Assembly: GCA_030142905.1 (NCBI GenBank)
Contig: JASJOG010000658.1
Coordinates: 1 to 64,000, forward strand
Direction of reading: 5' to 3'
From: Heliopora coerulea
Lineage: Eukaryota > Cnidaria > Anthozoa > Scleralcyonacea > Helioporidae
Length of the DNA stretch: 64,000 nucleotides
Shown here: piece by piece, positions 1 to 11,816 of the stretch
Numbering within the stretch: position 1 is the stretch's first letter
Layout: each line of letters opens with the position of its first letter
Notes under the pieces: generated by a model
The model's input: the letters and a program-made list of their open reading frames with translations, nothing else
Told to the model about the DNA's origin: nothing
The model's database searches: none
Position numbers and translations under genes: made by a program

Positions 1-895
1 TTTGGAAAATGATAATAGCCTACAAATCGATGAAAATTAAGTCGTAAATCGTTTTCCAAAACAAACGGAGTAACTGGTTAATAAACTCCAACAGATGACG
101 ATCGCATAATTTTAAAAGAAATCTTTTGTAGTTTGAGTGATTTACCTTTAGTTGTTTGGAACAGCTTTTCTACTCAATCATGCGGCAAATTCCTGAACTA
201 CAGAACTGACGAACCGCTCTTTACCTAGCATTTATGGTACTACAATTACTCTGCTTTTCCCTGAGGAAGGATTGAAACGAAAAACCTCAGTATCTCTTCA
301 AAAGAAGCGAATACTAAAAAATATTGTCGCTGTCGTATGCAACAATGTTGAATGAGATACAAAATATTTATTGATCTAACATTTTGTAGCTATTCTTGTA
401 ACATCATCAAACAATGAAAATGTAGCACAAGTCTCTACTTAAATAATGGCTCTTTAAATAATTTTGTCATCTAGTTGATAAGTAAGATTACGAAAACCAT
501 AAGGAAGTCAATTTTCCTTGATGCCTTTGCAGGAATAGCAACGAAACGTTAGATCATTAAATGTCCTGTATATCAATGTTGAGTTATTAGGTGCTTATTT
601 AAAATATTTTGATGGGTATTAATTTCTATAACAACTTTACGTTTTCCGTCTGGGTGATTCGATTGCCACAACGGTCAACTAAGTGTTTTTGACGAATAAC
701 AAGCACAAGGACGTTTGGTTTCATGTTGACCAGTGTTATTGTCGTTCTGGAAGCTGTGACCCAATAGAACTGGGAAACAAAAAATACTTACTTCTCTTAA
801 ATCAAATGTAATCTCAAGAAAACAATGTTACTTATATAAGAAGTTACTCGCGAGAAGCACAGTTATTCAAAAATTTACGTGGTTTGCTAAATTAG

Positions 896-1107
896 AAACC
901 ACGAATAGCCGACAACTTCGAAAACTATAAGATAAAACATATTCCAAAAAATAGAGACATCTTGGAAAACGCAAGATATGAGTGAACAAGACGAGTACAT
1001 GAGACTGTAATATTTCGACTTTATTACAAGTCATCATCGTCTTGTTTTGACTCATATCTTGAGTTTTCCAAGATGTCTCTATTTTTCGGGAAATGTTTAT
1101 TTTATAC
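896..1107. mobile_element. Long-TIR MITE, Mutator-like
   Basis: This is a small palindromic element whose arms pair around the motif CAAGATATGAG / CTCATATCTTGAG. It is flanked by TTGCTAAATTAG (884-895) and TTGCCAAATTAG (1108-1119), a 12 bp near-perfect direct repeat. The partner copy at 42597-42810 sits at the same place, so the insertion predates duplication of block A. A related copy lies at 40521-40763. Long TIRs with a 9-12 bp target duplication suggest a Mutator-like MITE. It has no coding capacity. Confidence 0.65.
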
Positions 1108-1698
1108 TTGCCAAATTAGCGTTCGTGGCTGTGTTGCACGCCCAGCAATCGCTAGCCCAAGTGAACGCATACCGTAAAAATCCCTGTTATAATCCCCATC
1201 AGTTATAAGCTCACCTGATTATAAATCCATCTATTTGTAAACAAAAAATTTATTCCGGTTATTAGCCCCCCCCCCCCCCAACTCATAGGCCCATCTATAT
1301 GTAAACAACCTTCCAAGTCCCCAGCCCCTTCTTTTCCTTGTTGCCTTAATCACAGTTTGTCTTTATAAAATCAATTTCACAGAACAAGTAGAATTACGGA
1401 ACAACGATTTTTTACCTATCTCGTCAAATACGGTTAAAGAAACCGTTCAACGTTTGACCGTAGTTTTCAGTGTACAACAGTTTAAAAGCCGACATGCAGA
1501 GCGTCCTGTTCTTGCCATTACGTTATCAGCTAGTTTCGAAACGGTTTCTTTTTTATTCCGCAAACCCCTTACGAAATTGTATAAGTGAACGCCTATCCGC
1601 GTATTTTTTAGAGCTCTTTCATATGAAACAAACTTAAATTCTATTCCATGTCATCTTTAAATTTTCCTAAAAAAATTTGAAAACTTAAAATCCATGGA

Positions 1699-1998
1699 TT
1701 ACTCTTCCTCACCAGTATCGATAAAAGATCCAGATCGGACATCGTGAGATAGAGAGGTTAACTCAAGCTTCTTAAGCGCTCCAGCTAGCCTTTGTCTCGT
1801 CCCTCCCCGCTCCATGTAACGTGTAAGCATTGTACAAGCCTTGTGTGTTTCGTCTTCACCATGTCTGGGAAAAATTAGATCATCAATTTCGTACGTTTCA
1901 AATAGACTTGTCTGTGAGGCTACTTCCTTCCCATACTCTTGGAATTCGTCTCCCTACTTGAACAATCTCCTCCATTTATAAACGGTCCGGTAGTCGTC
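1699..1998 (-). pseudogene. Broken death-domain-like terminal exon
   Basis: This is a paralogue of the intact exon at 43423-43724. On the minus strand an acceptor (TATAG at 2003-1999) is followed by a phase-1 exon that should encode a death-domain-like fold ending in the same IDTGEEE tail and stop at 1699-1701. The seventh codon is TAA where the intact copy has CTG, and one extra base in the run after VW shifts the frame. The C-terminal two thirds (EIDDL, ML.RYMERGGTRQRLAGAL) remains open. It lies downstream, in the transcription direction, of the nucleosidase exons at 9380-16450 with compatible phase. It could therefore be the decayed 3' end of that gene, or simply a relic carried by the duplicated block. 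Confidence 0.6.
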
Positions 1999-3089
1999 CT
2001 ATAAAAAGGGATATTAATAGAATTTAACGATAGCCAGTGTTTCAGTGAAGGCGGGTTTAAAACTTGTTTTCTGAGTAGGCTGTGGGTTTTGAAAACGATC
2101 AAAATTACCCTATAAGCAGAAAAAGACAGTTCAAATGCCAAGGGAGAAAGGGATCCATTGACGTACTTTCTGAGAGGGGAAGGAAAGGTATAAAAGAAGA
2201 AAATGTTCTCATACGCAAGAAGTGCGCCCTACAGATGTCGGTAAGCTGAAGTTAAATAACCGAAAAAGAATGAAATTGACTTCATGAAGTTAATACATTA
2301 ACCCACGAGCAAATTGAGAACTGGGAGAGAAAATGTGACGAAAACAACTTTCCGCTAATGTTAAATAGTTAGTTCTGTTTCCTTTTACACATGAAGAAGA
2401 GCAGGAGAGAAGGACCTCTGAAGCCCAGTCGACAACTGCAAATTTTCTGTAGCAAATTTTCTGTGGAAAAGATATTTGCTCGTGTTTGAGGACAGCAAAA
2501 CCTAGGTTGAAAGCTCGTTTGCCTATGTGCTTTCTCCCCACTTTCTTGATTGAACTCAGGTTCGAGTCTGAAATCTTCGAAAACAATCATTGCAACACAC
2601 CAACACTTATTCTTCACTATACGTGTTTGTTTTGTTTGTAGTCGCATGCACTCTTGCTTAAGATTTACCAACTATTGCAACTGACAAGAGCGAGTGCACG
2701 GTCCACCCAGGCTACTTCGAGGGTGGAAACTCGACCTCGTAATGACACTCCATTGAATCTAAACTGCCGCATAATTCAATAGAAATTGAACTCTTCAACA
2801 AAATTAATTGATCTACCTTTAGCTTTAGATACACATCTCTACAAACATTTCTAGGGTAAGTCCTAATCGTGCAATGCTATCGATGTTGTTAGTGAGTTGA
2901 AGCTTGTTTACCCAAATAGGAAAGGGAATCGTTTGACTTGTGAGTAATTAGGTTACCAAAAGCCACAACATTTCGGCTGAGCCACTTTTATAACACGTTA
3001 CTTTGAGACAATGCCAGTGAGTCCTTACTTGTTCATTCCTAATTTCGTAATAAGGCCCACAGAGTAAATTTCAAAGTGGGGGGCAAAAT

Positions 3090-4212
3090 GGATCACAGTT
3101 TGACTGAAGAGGCGGTGTCCCAGGAACGTCCCAGAGAAATCTTTTATTTTATAAAGCTACGAGATTCTATATCCTGGATTTTGAGAAACATTTTAACAAA
3201 AACCATGAAGATCATAAACCGGGTCAAATCATAATTTTTACTCCGTCTCAATTTCATACATAACAATTCAAAAGGTCTTTTAACCGTTTTTGTGATTGTT
3301 AACCACGATCGAACGCGATGAACTGCAAAAATTTATGTCTTACACATACGCAATACTCGGCTATCCTGGCTTTCTATCCAGCAGAGAAAATTTTACGAAT
3401 TTCTTACACTGCCAAAGTAAGCCAAAACCTGAGTTCAACACTTTAAAAACATTGTAGAAACGTAGACTGACAAGTTTCCCAATGAGAATTTACCTAACTG
3501 GAGAATCTCAGCTAGCAAAACGAATCTTGCAGTTGAAACCTACCTTACACTATCATCACATTCCGGAAGTGTATTCAGTAAGACAGGTTACTATGTAATA
3601 TCTTAGTATAGATGAAGTGCTTGCTTTAATACAACTTGCAGCCGGCGATGTTCCTGTTGAGCAAATATTAAAATTGAATACACCATCCCGAGTACTCTGA
3701 GGATTCCTCTCGCTTAGAAAAGGTCTGCCAGTGACTGCAACTTTTTCAAACTTTCTTGTCGTTTAACTCCGCTGAAAAGTAGGGGGAAGCTAAAGGCGTA
3801 AAGCCCCTAGCCCCTTCCCCTGCGCGGGCCTTGCGTAATGTTAATAGAAAGCAAGCACAATGATTGCAAATACTGCATCGAATTACAATCCTTTGTACGC
3901 AGTTAACATCGCTATCTTGCATTAAAACAATGCATGCGGTCAAGTACTTTTTTGTTATTCGTTCACCTGCGTCGGAGGACTAGCGTGTTTATGGTGTTAT
4001 AAGTGGAAAAAAAGAGGGGGTTAAATAGCATTAACACGTGGAAAATTGATTTAGCAAGAACAGCTTAATTAAAGATAAGGAACATAAGATAGTATCTCAG
4101 ATAATGATGCACCGAAGTGTACCGAAAGCGATTGTGAGTAAGAGTATTAAAACATATATTAGGCTAAAACTTTGTAATTACTGATTCGCAGGGGCAACGT
4201 TTTCCGACACCC
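3090..4212. repeat. Segmental duplication block C, copy 0
   Basis: This matches 32840-33326 joined to 35055-35690, and from about 3500 onwards also 24005-24700 and 45610-46350. The similarity stops abruptly after the motif TTCCGACACCC at 4202-4212. There the other copies continue into ATACxTCAAATC, while this copy switches to hAT transposase sequence. No gene is seen. Confidence 0.8.
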
Positions 4213-4292
4213 AGCGCCAGCGAGCGGAGTTTGATGATTTCGAAGAAAAAGGGAAAACGAAATGCGGTAGCAACAGCTACAAATGTGCTGGA
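4213..4292 (+). pseudogene. hAT transposase fragment flanking an inverted hAT element
   Basis: These 80 bp encode the internal FDDFEEKGKTKCGSNSYKC stretch of the same hAT transposase found at 6117-8758. They end in GTGCTGGA (4285-4292), directly next to an inverted hAT terminus beginning CACAGGCGGATTAA at 4293. The fragment is the exact inverse of 9011-9090. It is either a third copy hit at the same 8 bp site or the product of gene conversion between palindrome arms. Confidence 0.7.
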
Positions 4293-5204
4293 CACAGGCG
4301 GATTAAGGGTACCATGGGCCTCTGGCTGTTTTTCTGATTGGGCCCCCTGGGACCTGGCCCCTGTCTCCCTTCCTCTCCATTCCCTGCCCCACCCAACCGT
4401 CTCAATTTTCAATTTTTCTGGAGCTTTTATTGAAGCAAAACAAGAAACGTGAAAGGTAACATCATTATTTTCCTGTTCAGTAAAAATCAAATGCATATGT
4501 GTATTGTTATTGTTTATTGTTTAAACTTGATTTAGTTGATTAAATTAAATAGCTTTCTTGCGAGCTTTCTTCGCAGCAAAAGCGTCCATAAGCTTCTCAA
4601 AATCAAGCGCATTTAAAATTTCATGTTCGGTGCTCATGAGCGACAGTTTGCTCACTCGTGCCTGGCCCCATAGTGCTCCGCAACTCGTTCTTTATGCGTT
4701 TCAACTTAGAAAAAGACCGCTCACCACTGCAATTTGAAGCCATCATGCAGAGGTAGATGCGAAGTGCGATGTTCACATTTGGAAATGTTTGTATCCAGTC
4801 ATTGTAATTCAGCAATAAAAACATACGAAGTTCAATGCTTTCTTGTTTTCTGGTAGAGACAGTGGTGTCTGTATTCACATCTACAGAAACAGCCTTGTAT
4901 ATGCTAACAAACTGGATCAATTCAGAATCCAAACGATCCTCAAGATCGTTTGGATATTCTTTCACTAGATTTGCTGCAGCAGCTTTGGTTTCCGCAGTAG
5001 AAAGATGCTCCAGCTGTGAGAGAAAGCCAAATTTTCCGCGCACAACTTGATAGGCATCTAAACGATTCCTTAATGCCATACATAACTGACCAATGATGGC
5101 GAAGAAAACTTCAACCTTAAACTTTTCTCTCTGGGTGAGCACTACATCTTCGCCACTACCCTCATCGAATTGGCGTTTCCTCTTCCACTGACGGTTTCCA
5201 GCAC
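4293..5204 (-). pseudogene. hAT transposase C-terminal half, inverted host copy
   Basis: This minus-strand copy of the C-terminal part of the hAT transposase is nearly identical to 8098-8996 in reverse. It includes the QREKFKVEVFFA region and the dimerisation motif NCSGERSFSKLKRIKNELRS. One extra base in the run after STMG shifts the frame, so the copy ends in an abnormal tail at 4621. Its 3' terminus is the TIR-like CACAGGCGGATTAA at 4293-4306. Its 5' continuation lies on the far side of the inserted plus-strand element, at 9011-9341. The two halves join precisely when 5205-9010 and one copy of the 8 bp duplication are removed. Confidence 0.85.
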
Positions 5205-6403
5205 CAGAAGCGGATTAATGGGAGGGCTGACTGGGCCACAGCCAGGGGCCCGCGGATTTGCGGATCCTAGAAGGGGCCCGCCGAAGTATTTTTTTTAAAA
5301 ATATTGTTCGAGGTAAAAAATAATAAAATTTGATTTCATTTAATTTAATTTAACTTTTACTGGAAATGTGGGATTGGAATTGCCTATGTTTTCCGTTATT
5401 GACATTGTTTTTTATTTTGCGGAATCAGCATTATTATCTGTACCTATTTTGGGAAGTAGTTCAAATACTTTTGCAGATTACTAGGTTCCAGTTTCCCAAA
5501 TGTTTAAAAGTTTAGTTTGCCGTTCGCACGGAAATCAAAATGGCGCCGCCGAGGTGAATGGCAGAAAGAAAAGAACAAAAGATTCAAACCTTCAAAGTCT
5601 CAAAGATCCAGGTAATTAGATTTCATCATTTCAGAAGAGTTTAATGTTTATTCAGGCAAAACTCCGAAACAAAATGCAAAAAAAGTATTTATACTTAATA
5701 CTTTATGCTTACAATGATGATTGGTGAATAATTCATAAATAAATGACAAAACTCAGTAACTCACAAAAGAAGTGGCGATCTAATTAGTAGCTATAAATCG
5801 GATAAAGCATTAGAATTGACATTGTTTTGATTAACATTGATTTACATAAACTTTTTCTTTGATTAACTTGAGGAAAATGATTAAATAGCCTGGATTAAAA
5901 CCGGCACGTCATTAGTCATCAGTCATATATCTGTTATTCTATTAGGATTTAGGCCATTAGTGGCATTACATCATTACCTGTAATAGAACATTGGAAATTC
6001 AATTATGTATTCTGTCGTTCAGTGTTTGCTGTTAACGTTGTCATTTTGTTCACTTATGAAAAATGTTATTTTTGTTTTTATTAAGTTTGGGCTTCAAGCC
6101 TTCGGCATGAGCAGTTATGAGTAATAACAGGACCAACACCTACTGCCACAAGTCTGGTGCCCAGAAGCGCAATGACGCGAAGATTAGAGTGCAGCAAAGC
6201 TTACAAGGGGTTTCTAAATTGAGCAACTACTTCAGTCCCATTCTACAAAGTGTCCCTAATCCTGTAGATGATGGAGACGGTGGACAAGCAGATGGTACCA
6301 CTCATTCAGCAGATGCATTTGAAATTGCACATACTATACTTGATCCAGAGGCAGATTTCGAGGACGAAGAGTCAACAACAAGAGCAACAATAACAACAAC
6401 ACC

Positions 6404-6443
<40 letters not shown>

Positions 6444-9010
6444 CAACCAACAACAACAGCAAGCACAAGCAATCGGAATGAATCTGTACAAGTGCAAGCC
6501 TTCAACATGCCCATGAGCGATCTCGAGCTCTCAAACGATCTGGCAACCTGGCCAGAAAACTTTCTTCGGAAATGCAGGACTACTGGATCAAGCGTGGTTC
6601 CAGAGAGTGCCAGCATAAAGATCAAGGTTTCAAAGAATCTGCAACACAGCTGAGAAGTGAGACACACCAACGGCACTGTTCATTGTCATTGTTCAATCGG
6701 GTGCACACACGAACAAACGAGCGCTTTGATCAAAATTGGTTATGTTATTCGAGGGTCAGTGGACGCGTATATTGTTTTGTATGTAAACTAATGTCAAACA
6801 AGATTAGTCAGTTTACTATTGGTTTCAATGATTGGAAACATGGACATGAGCTGGTCACTTCTCATGAAAACTCCCAGCAGCATCGAGAGTCCATGTTGGA
6901 ATTATGTGCAAGAAAAGCAGCTGGTAGACGTGTTCGTGACAATTTGGTTAAGCTGTACGAAACTGAAAAGGGATACTGGAGACAGCTGCTTCAAAGAATA
7001 GTGAGTGTTGTGCAGTTTCTCTGTGCACGAGGCCTTGCATTCCGTGGAAAGTATGAACTGATCGGTTCACCTAGCAATGGCAACTATCTTGATATTCTAG
7101 AACTGTTAAGTAGCTATGACACAATCGTCGCTGAACATATTCGCAAACACGCCAACAAAGTAGTGGCCACACCTCGTATCTGTCTTCGACTATCTGTGAA
7201 GAAGTAATTGGGCTCATGGGTCAAATAGTGCTGTCTGTCATTGTCAGTGAAATCAAGGCCGCAAAATATTATTCAATTTCTATAGATTCAACACCTGACA
7301 TTATGCATGTTGACCAACTAACAGTGATAATCCGCTACGTGTTGCCAAGTGGCCCAGTGGAACGTTTTGTTGAATTTATCCCTATGCTTGGTCATACAGG
7401 AGCAGAAATGGCCGACATGGTGCTGTCTTTTTTGGAAAGAAATGACTTAAGCAACAATGACTGCCGTGGACAGTCGTATGACAAAGCTCCAAATATGAGC
7501 GGAAAGTATAAAGGCGTCCAGGCACTCATCCGGGAAAGATGTTCATTTGTAGATTACGTACCATGTACAGCTCACTCACTTAATCTAGTTGGTACAAGCG
7601 CCACAGCCTGTTGTTCTGCTGCACATTGAGTTTTTTGACGTTCTTCAAGGACTGTATGCATGGCTCGTAGCATCAAAGTACCGATGGCTAAAGCACCGAG
7701 AGAAGCTGGCAGGTTTACCTGTACATAAAGCGTTGTCTAATACACGCTGGTCTGCGCGTTATGATGGTGTTAATGCTATTAACAAAGGTTACCATCAGAA
7801 TGTGGCGATGCTGGAAGAATTTTCCAATGATCAAGACAAACCAGCAGACAGTCGGGTCGAAGCAGAAGGATTTCTAAAGAAACTGCAACAGCTTGAAACT
7901 GCGATTTTGCTCGAAGTGTGGGACACCATATTGCAGCAATTTCAAACAACAAGTTTATCACTGCAAGAGAGTGGTCATTCGCTTAATTCGGCGGTTTCTC
8001 TATTGGAATCACTCTTCAAACTTGTTGAGCGCCCGCAAGCGGAGTTTGATGGTTTCGAAGAAGAAGGGAAAACAAAATGCGGTAGCAACAGCTACAAATG
8101 TGCTGGAAACCGTCAGCGGAAGAGGAAACGCCAATTCGATGAGGGTAGTGGCGAAGATGTAGTGCTCACCCAGAGAGAAAAGTTTAAGGTTGAAGTTTTC
8201 TTCGCCATCATTGGTCAGTTATGTATGGCATTAAGGAATCGTTTAGATGCCTATCAAGTTGTGCGCGGAAAATTTGGCTTTCTCTCACAGCTGGAGCATC
8301 TTTCTACTGCGGAAACCAAAGCTGCTGCAGCAAATCTAGTGAAAGAATATCCAAACGATCTTGAGGATCGTTTGGATTCTGAATTGATCCAGTTTGTTAG
8401 CATATACAAGGCTGTTTCTGTAGATGTGAATACAGACACCACTGTCTCTACCAGAAAACAAGAAAGCATTGAACTTCGTATGTTTTTATTGCTGAATTAC
8501 AATGACTGGATACAAACATTTCCAAATGTGAACATCGCACTTCGCATCTACCTCTGCATGATGGCTTCAAATTGCAGTGGTGAGCGGTCTTTTTCTAAGT
8601 TGAAACGCATAAAGAACGAGTTGCGGAGCACTATGGGCCAGGCACGAGTGAGCAAACTGTCGCTCATGAGCACCGAACATGAAATTTTAAATGCGCTTGA
8701 TTTTGAGAAGCTTATGGACGCTTTTGCTGCGAAGAAAGCTCGCAAGAAAGCTATTTAATTTAATCAACTAAATCAAGTTTAAACAATAAACAATAACAAT
8801 ACACATATGCATTTGATTTTTACTGAACAGGAAAATAATGATGTTACCTTTCACGTTTCTTGTTTTGCTTCAATAAAAGCTCCAGAAAAATTGAAAATTG
8901 AGACGGTTGGGTGGGGCAGGGAATGGAGAGGAAGGGAGACAGGGGCCAGGTCCCAGGGGGCCCAATCAGAAAAACAGCCAGAGGCCCATGGTACCCTTAA
9001 TCCGCCTGTG
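5205..9010 (+). mobile_element. hAT DNA transposon (ZMYM1-like transposase), complete
   Basis: The left end CAGAAGCGGATTAA (5205-5218) and right end TTAATCCGCCTGTG (8997-9010) form imperfect terminal inverted repeats. The element is flanked by a perfect 8 bp duplication TCCAGCAC (5197-5204 and 9011-9018), the length expected for hAT. It spans 3.8 kb and carries one decayed transposase (6117-8758). The target lies inside an inverted copy of the same transposase, so this is a self-insertion. The region 5219-6116 is AT-rich and non-coding. Confidence 0.9.
6117..8758 (+). pseudogene. hAT transposase (TTF-type zinc finger, DUF4371, hAT dimerisation)
   Basis: The reading frame is broken into pieces at 6117-6653, 6572-7207, 7216-7629 and 7589-8758. 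The order is: N-terminal basic segment with YCHKSGAQKR; a threonine run from an ACA microsatellite (about 6378-6447); and a TTF-type zinc finger (WLCYSR...VYCFVCKL...H...SQQH, about 6735-6890). A DUF4371-type region (YYSISIDSTPDIMHVDQLT; CRGQSYDKAPNMSG; CTAHSLNLV) and the C-terminal motif NCSGERSFSKLKRIKNEL follow. Restoring continuity needs frame changes near 6650, near 7190 (TAA at 7205) and near 7600, so the copy is dead. The family is the ZMYM1/ZMYM5-like hAT group; length and domain order fit. The stop at 8758 is followed by the terminal region. Confidence 0.9.
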
Positions 9011-9341
9011 TCCAGCACATTTGTAGCTGTTGCTACCGCATTTCGTTTTCCCTTTTTCTTCGAAATCATCAAACTCCGCTCGCTGGAGCTCAACAAATTT
9101 GAGGAGTGATTCCAATAGAGAAACCGCCGAATTAAGCGAAAGACTACTCTCTTGCAGTGATAAACTTGTTGTTTGAAATTGCTGCAATATGGTGTCCCAC
9201 ACTTCGAGCAAAATCGCAGTTTCAAGCTGTTGCAGTTTCTTTAGAAATCCCTCTGCTTCGACCCGACTGTCTGCTGGTTGGTCTTGATCATTGGAAAGTT
9301 CTTCCAGCATCGCCACATTCTGATGGTATCCTTTGTTAATA
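9011..9341 (-). pseudogene. hAT transposase middle portion, inverted host copy
   Basis: On the minus strand this encodes the same region as 7785-8097 of the plus-strand element (NVAMLEEL, RVEAEGFLKKLQQLETAILLE, SLSLQES). It ends at the target site, where the plus-strand element is inserted. Upstream, homology stops at about 9341, so the N-terminal half of this host copy is missing. It abuts non-hAT sequence 39 bp before the nucleosidase exon at 9380. Confidence 0.85.
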
Positions 9342-9379
9342 GCAAACTTGTCTGGACGTCATAAAGTGACGGAACTCAC

Positions 9380-9550
9380 CACTCTGTCTTTCTGGAATAT
9401 AATTCTTCGTTAAAACGTGTCGAACAAGCGATGCTGACACTGCGGCTGCAAAAGGTTGCCACTCTTTAGTCTTGGTACCGTCCGCCCAATCTGAAATGGC
9501 CTTGCAGACTATCCAAGGGATCCTAAATTGCCAACAAATGTTATACAGTC
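9380..9550 (-). CDS. Nucleoside phosphorylase / MTA-SAH nucleosidase domain, exon 2
   Basis: This exon of 171 bp encodes the C-terminal end of a PNP/UDP-phosphorylase-like (MTAN fold) domain. It lies between an acceptor TTTTTCAG (ending at 9551) and a donor GTGAGT (9379-9374). Both borders are phase 1. Its first two bases complete the codon left by exon 1 (15788-16450), giving the sequence GEMEGEG followed by LYN. The motif VCKAISDWADG places the catalytic Asp (about 9489-9491). WQPFAAAVSASLVRHVL is the family's terminal helix. The exon is too short to appear as an ordinary ORF. The next exon should lie below 9374, where an inverted hAT relic begins within 40 bp. The candidate death-domain exon at 1699-1998 has a compatible phase but is broken. 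Confidence 0.85.
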
Positions 9551-10727
9551 CTGAAAAAGACCAAAATTTGTTAAAATTGATCGAAGAACACGATGTTCTG
9601 TATAGTGTCCAGTGATTGTGCGTGGTGTATTTTTGCGTTTCCTTGCGTATGAACCATGGTCGGCGAGTACGAATACGACGCTCATGAACTGCGGCCGATG
9701 CTACCTGTCACGTCCTGGAATGGTATATTACAGCTGTCACAGACAAAGTACCTAATGTATCAAACCTAAGCAAATTGTAATTTACAAATACAAGAGTAAG
9801 GAATATCTTTGAACACAACTAAAGAGAACAGGAACGTAACATTTCTAAAAGTTTATAATGGTTCTTTATAAATCCAAACTTCAAAGCCGCTGAAAGGTCT
9901 AAGCATTCGAGAGCTTGAAAAAGTTTATTTTTTCGCACAACGGGAAACTAACAACTGAAAAGTCATTCAGTGGCCTTCAAATTACCTCAATAAGACTGTT
10001 TATATGGGACTGTTTATATAAGACAGAGCTGAGCTTCAAACAATCCTATAAAAGGGCCACTGTGAATTTCTCCCAATGATAATATTAGCCGTGGTTTATT
10101 TTCTCTCGTATAAACGTCCTTTGTGAGAGATTTATATAGCATGCTAGTAAATTTTCAACTGGGTTTGATACTTTGACAAACACTGTAGAATTACGGAATT
10201 CATCTTTTCAGTCAACGATTTTCCCTTTTTGTTCTTGGCTTCGATCTGAAGTGTCTAAAGGGTCAAGTTTTACACAAGAAAACCCGGTAATAGCTTTTCT
10301 CACAGAAGTACTTCTAGATAACTTTCACTGACGGACATTGCCAAAAATACATTTCCAGAGCTCAGACAATTCGCAATTTATCAGCTGAGCGCCACCCCGT
10401 ACTTCCCCAGTTGAAAGTTTGTGGCGAATTATGTTTCAGGGATCATATTTGCGCCTCAATATCAAACAGTTTCCGATGCCGGGTGACTCACCAGTACAAA
10501 TATAGGAAACGTCAAGGACCACTCGAATACCATGAGACACAAGTGCTTTCTCCACTCAGATATACAGGTTGTCTTCGATAACTGTAAGTGACAGATTAGA
10601 CAGGAGCAGCCAAATCACTGGAAATCCAATACAGCGCAGAAGCGCATGTTGTATAATACTTATGATGGGCTAATGCATCTAAATGACTATACCGACCGAT
10701 TTGGAGATTCTGGTCTTTTTAGCTAAG
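9551..10727. other. Nucleosidase intron, downstream part
   Basis: This is the 3' part of the minus-strand intron between nucleosidase exons 1 and 2, which runs from 15787 down to 9551. I see no open frame or repeat boundary between 9551 and 10727. Confidence 0.6.
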
Positions 10728-11816
10728 TAAAGGTGCATCTGCACCGATCGCGAGCGACGCGAGCGAACTTTCTAGAAACAAGTAAATATGTGAGCACTTA
10801 AACCGGACGCGAGCTACGTGAGCGTCCAAACTTAATTGAGCGAGGGACTTGAATCATATAAAAGTATGTTCTATGTTTTCGTCCCCCACCCACGCGAGGA
10901 AATGAACGACTAATCGGAAAAGAGAAACTCAACCCTATGCAAGAGCTGTCAACATAGATTATAAAGTGTCAATATTATTGGCTTAAATGGTTAGACGAAG
11001 ATGCTGACTTTGTTCGAGTTATATCATTCGATTTTAGTAAAGCGTTTGATTCTGTCCCCCATGACATTGTGTGTGAAAAACTTAAACCAACAAATCTTAA
11101 TCCTTACATCATTAATTGGATTATTAGTTTCTTAACGAATCGAAAACAAAGAGTTGTGGTCGACGGGATTGAAACGGAATATGTTGATATTAACAAGGGT
11201 TTACCGCAGGGTACGGTCCTCGGTCCTTTTTTATTTTCACTAATGGTCAATGATGTAAAACCTGAAGATCCGAAAAACAACATACTGGTCAAATTTGCGG
11301 ACGATATGACTATCTGTGCTCCCGTGAAGTCAACTTGTGATTCGGCGTCTGTGGAAGTTAGAAACATTGAGAGTTGGGCGAGTAATAATATGATGTCCCT
11401 GAACTTTTCAAAAACGTGGGAAATGCTCGTAAGTGGTGGAACTTTAAAGCCAATACCACCAGCGATAGTAGGTATTGAACGCAAGAAATGGTTAAAACTT
11501 CTTGGTATTACATTTCAAGATGATCCTCGTTGTTGGGATTTACATGTCGATAATCTTTTGTCAAAAGCTGGTAGTCGTATGTACATCTTGAGGGTATGTA
11601 GGTCTTATGGTTATTCTAGAGATTACCTTAGTAAATTGTTGGACTCACTTATCATCTCATTATTTCTCTATGGAATTGAAGTATGGGGTTCTGTCTTACA
11701 CAATAAACATCTAGAGTGTATTGATAAGTTCTTCAAACGAGCCCACCGTTATGGGTATACATTAAAAAAATTTAAAATGTCTGAGCTGATTGAAGAGAGA
11801 GATATAATTTTATTTA

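Larger units (their letters stand above)
1..2760. repeat. Segmental duplication block A, copy 0
   Basis: This block runs collinearly with 41698-44480 at high identity, starting from the first bases of the window. It carries the same small long-TIR element (896-1107) and the same death-domain-like exon (1699-1998) in the same order. A stretch of 14 C lies near 1267-1280. The part from 2290 to 2700 is open in two minus-strand frames in both copies, but I do not recognise either product. From 2760 to about 3090 the sequence diverges from the partner copy and I see nothing in it. Confidence 0.85.
4213..9090. repeat. Large inverted repeat formed by opposed hAT copies
   Basis: The left arm 4213-5204 is the near-exact reverse complement of the right arm 8098-9090, about 990 bp, with a 2.9 kb spacer. 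The spacer is the N-terminal half of the plus-strand hAT element. The arms differ by single bases, such as the extra C near 4673. Each outer boundary ends with the same transposase fragment. Confidence 0.9.

Noticed and set aside
6302..6676. Valine-rich minus-strand frame
   Set aside because: It is the antisense shadow of the ACA repeat in the hAT transposase.
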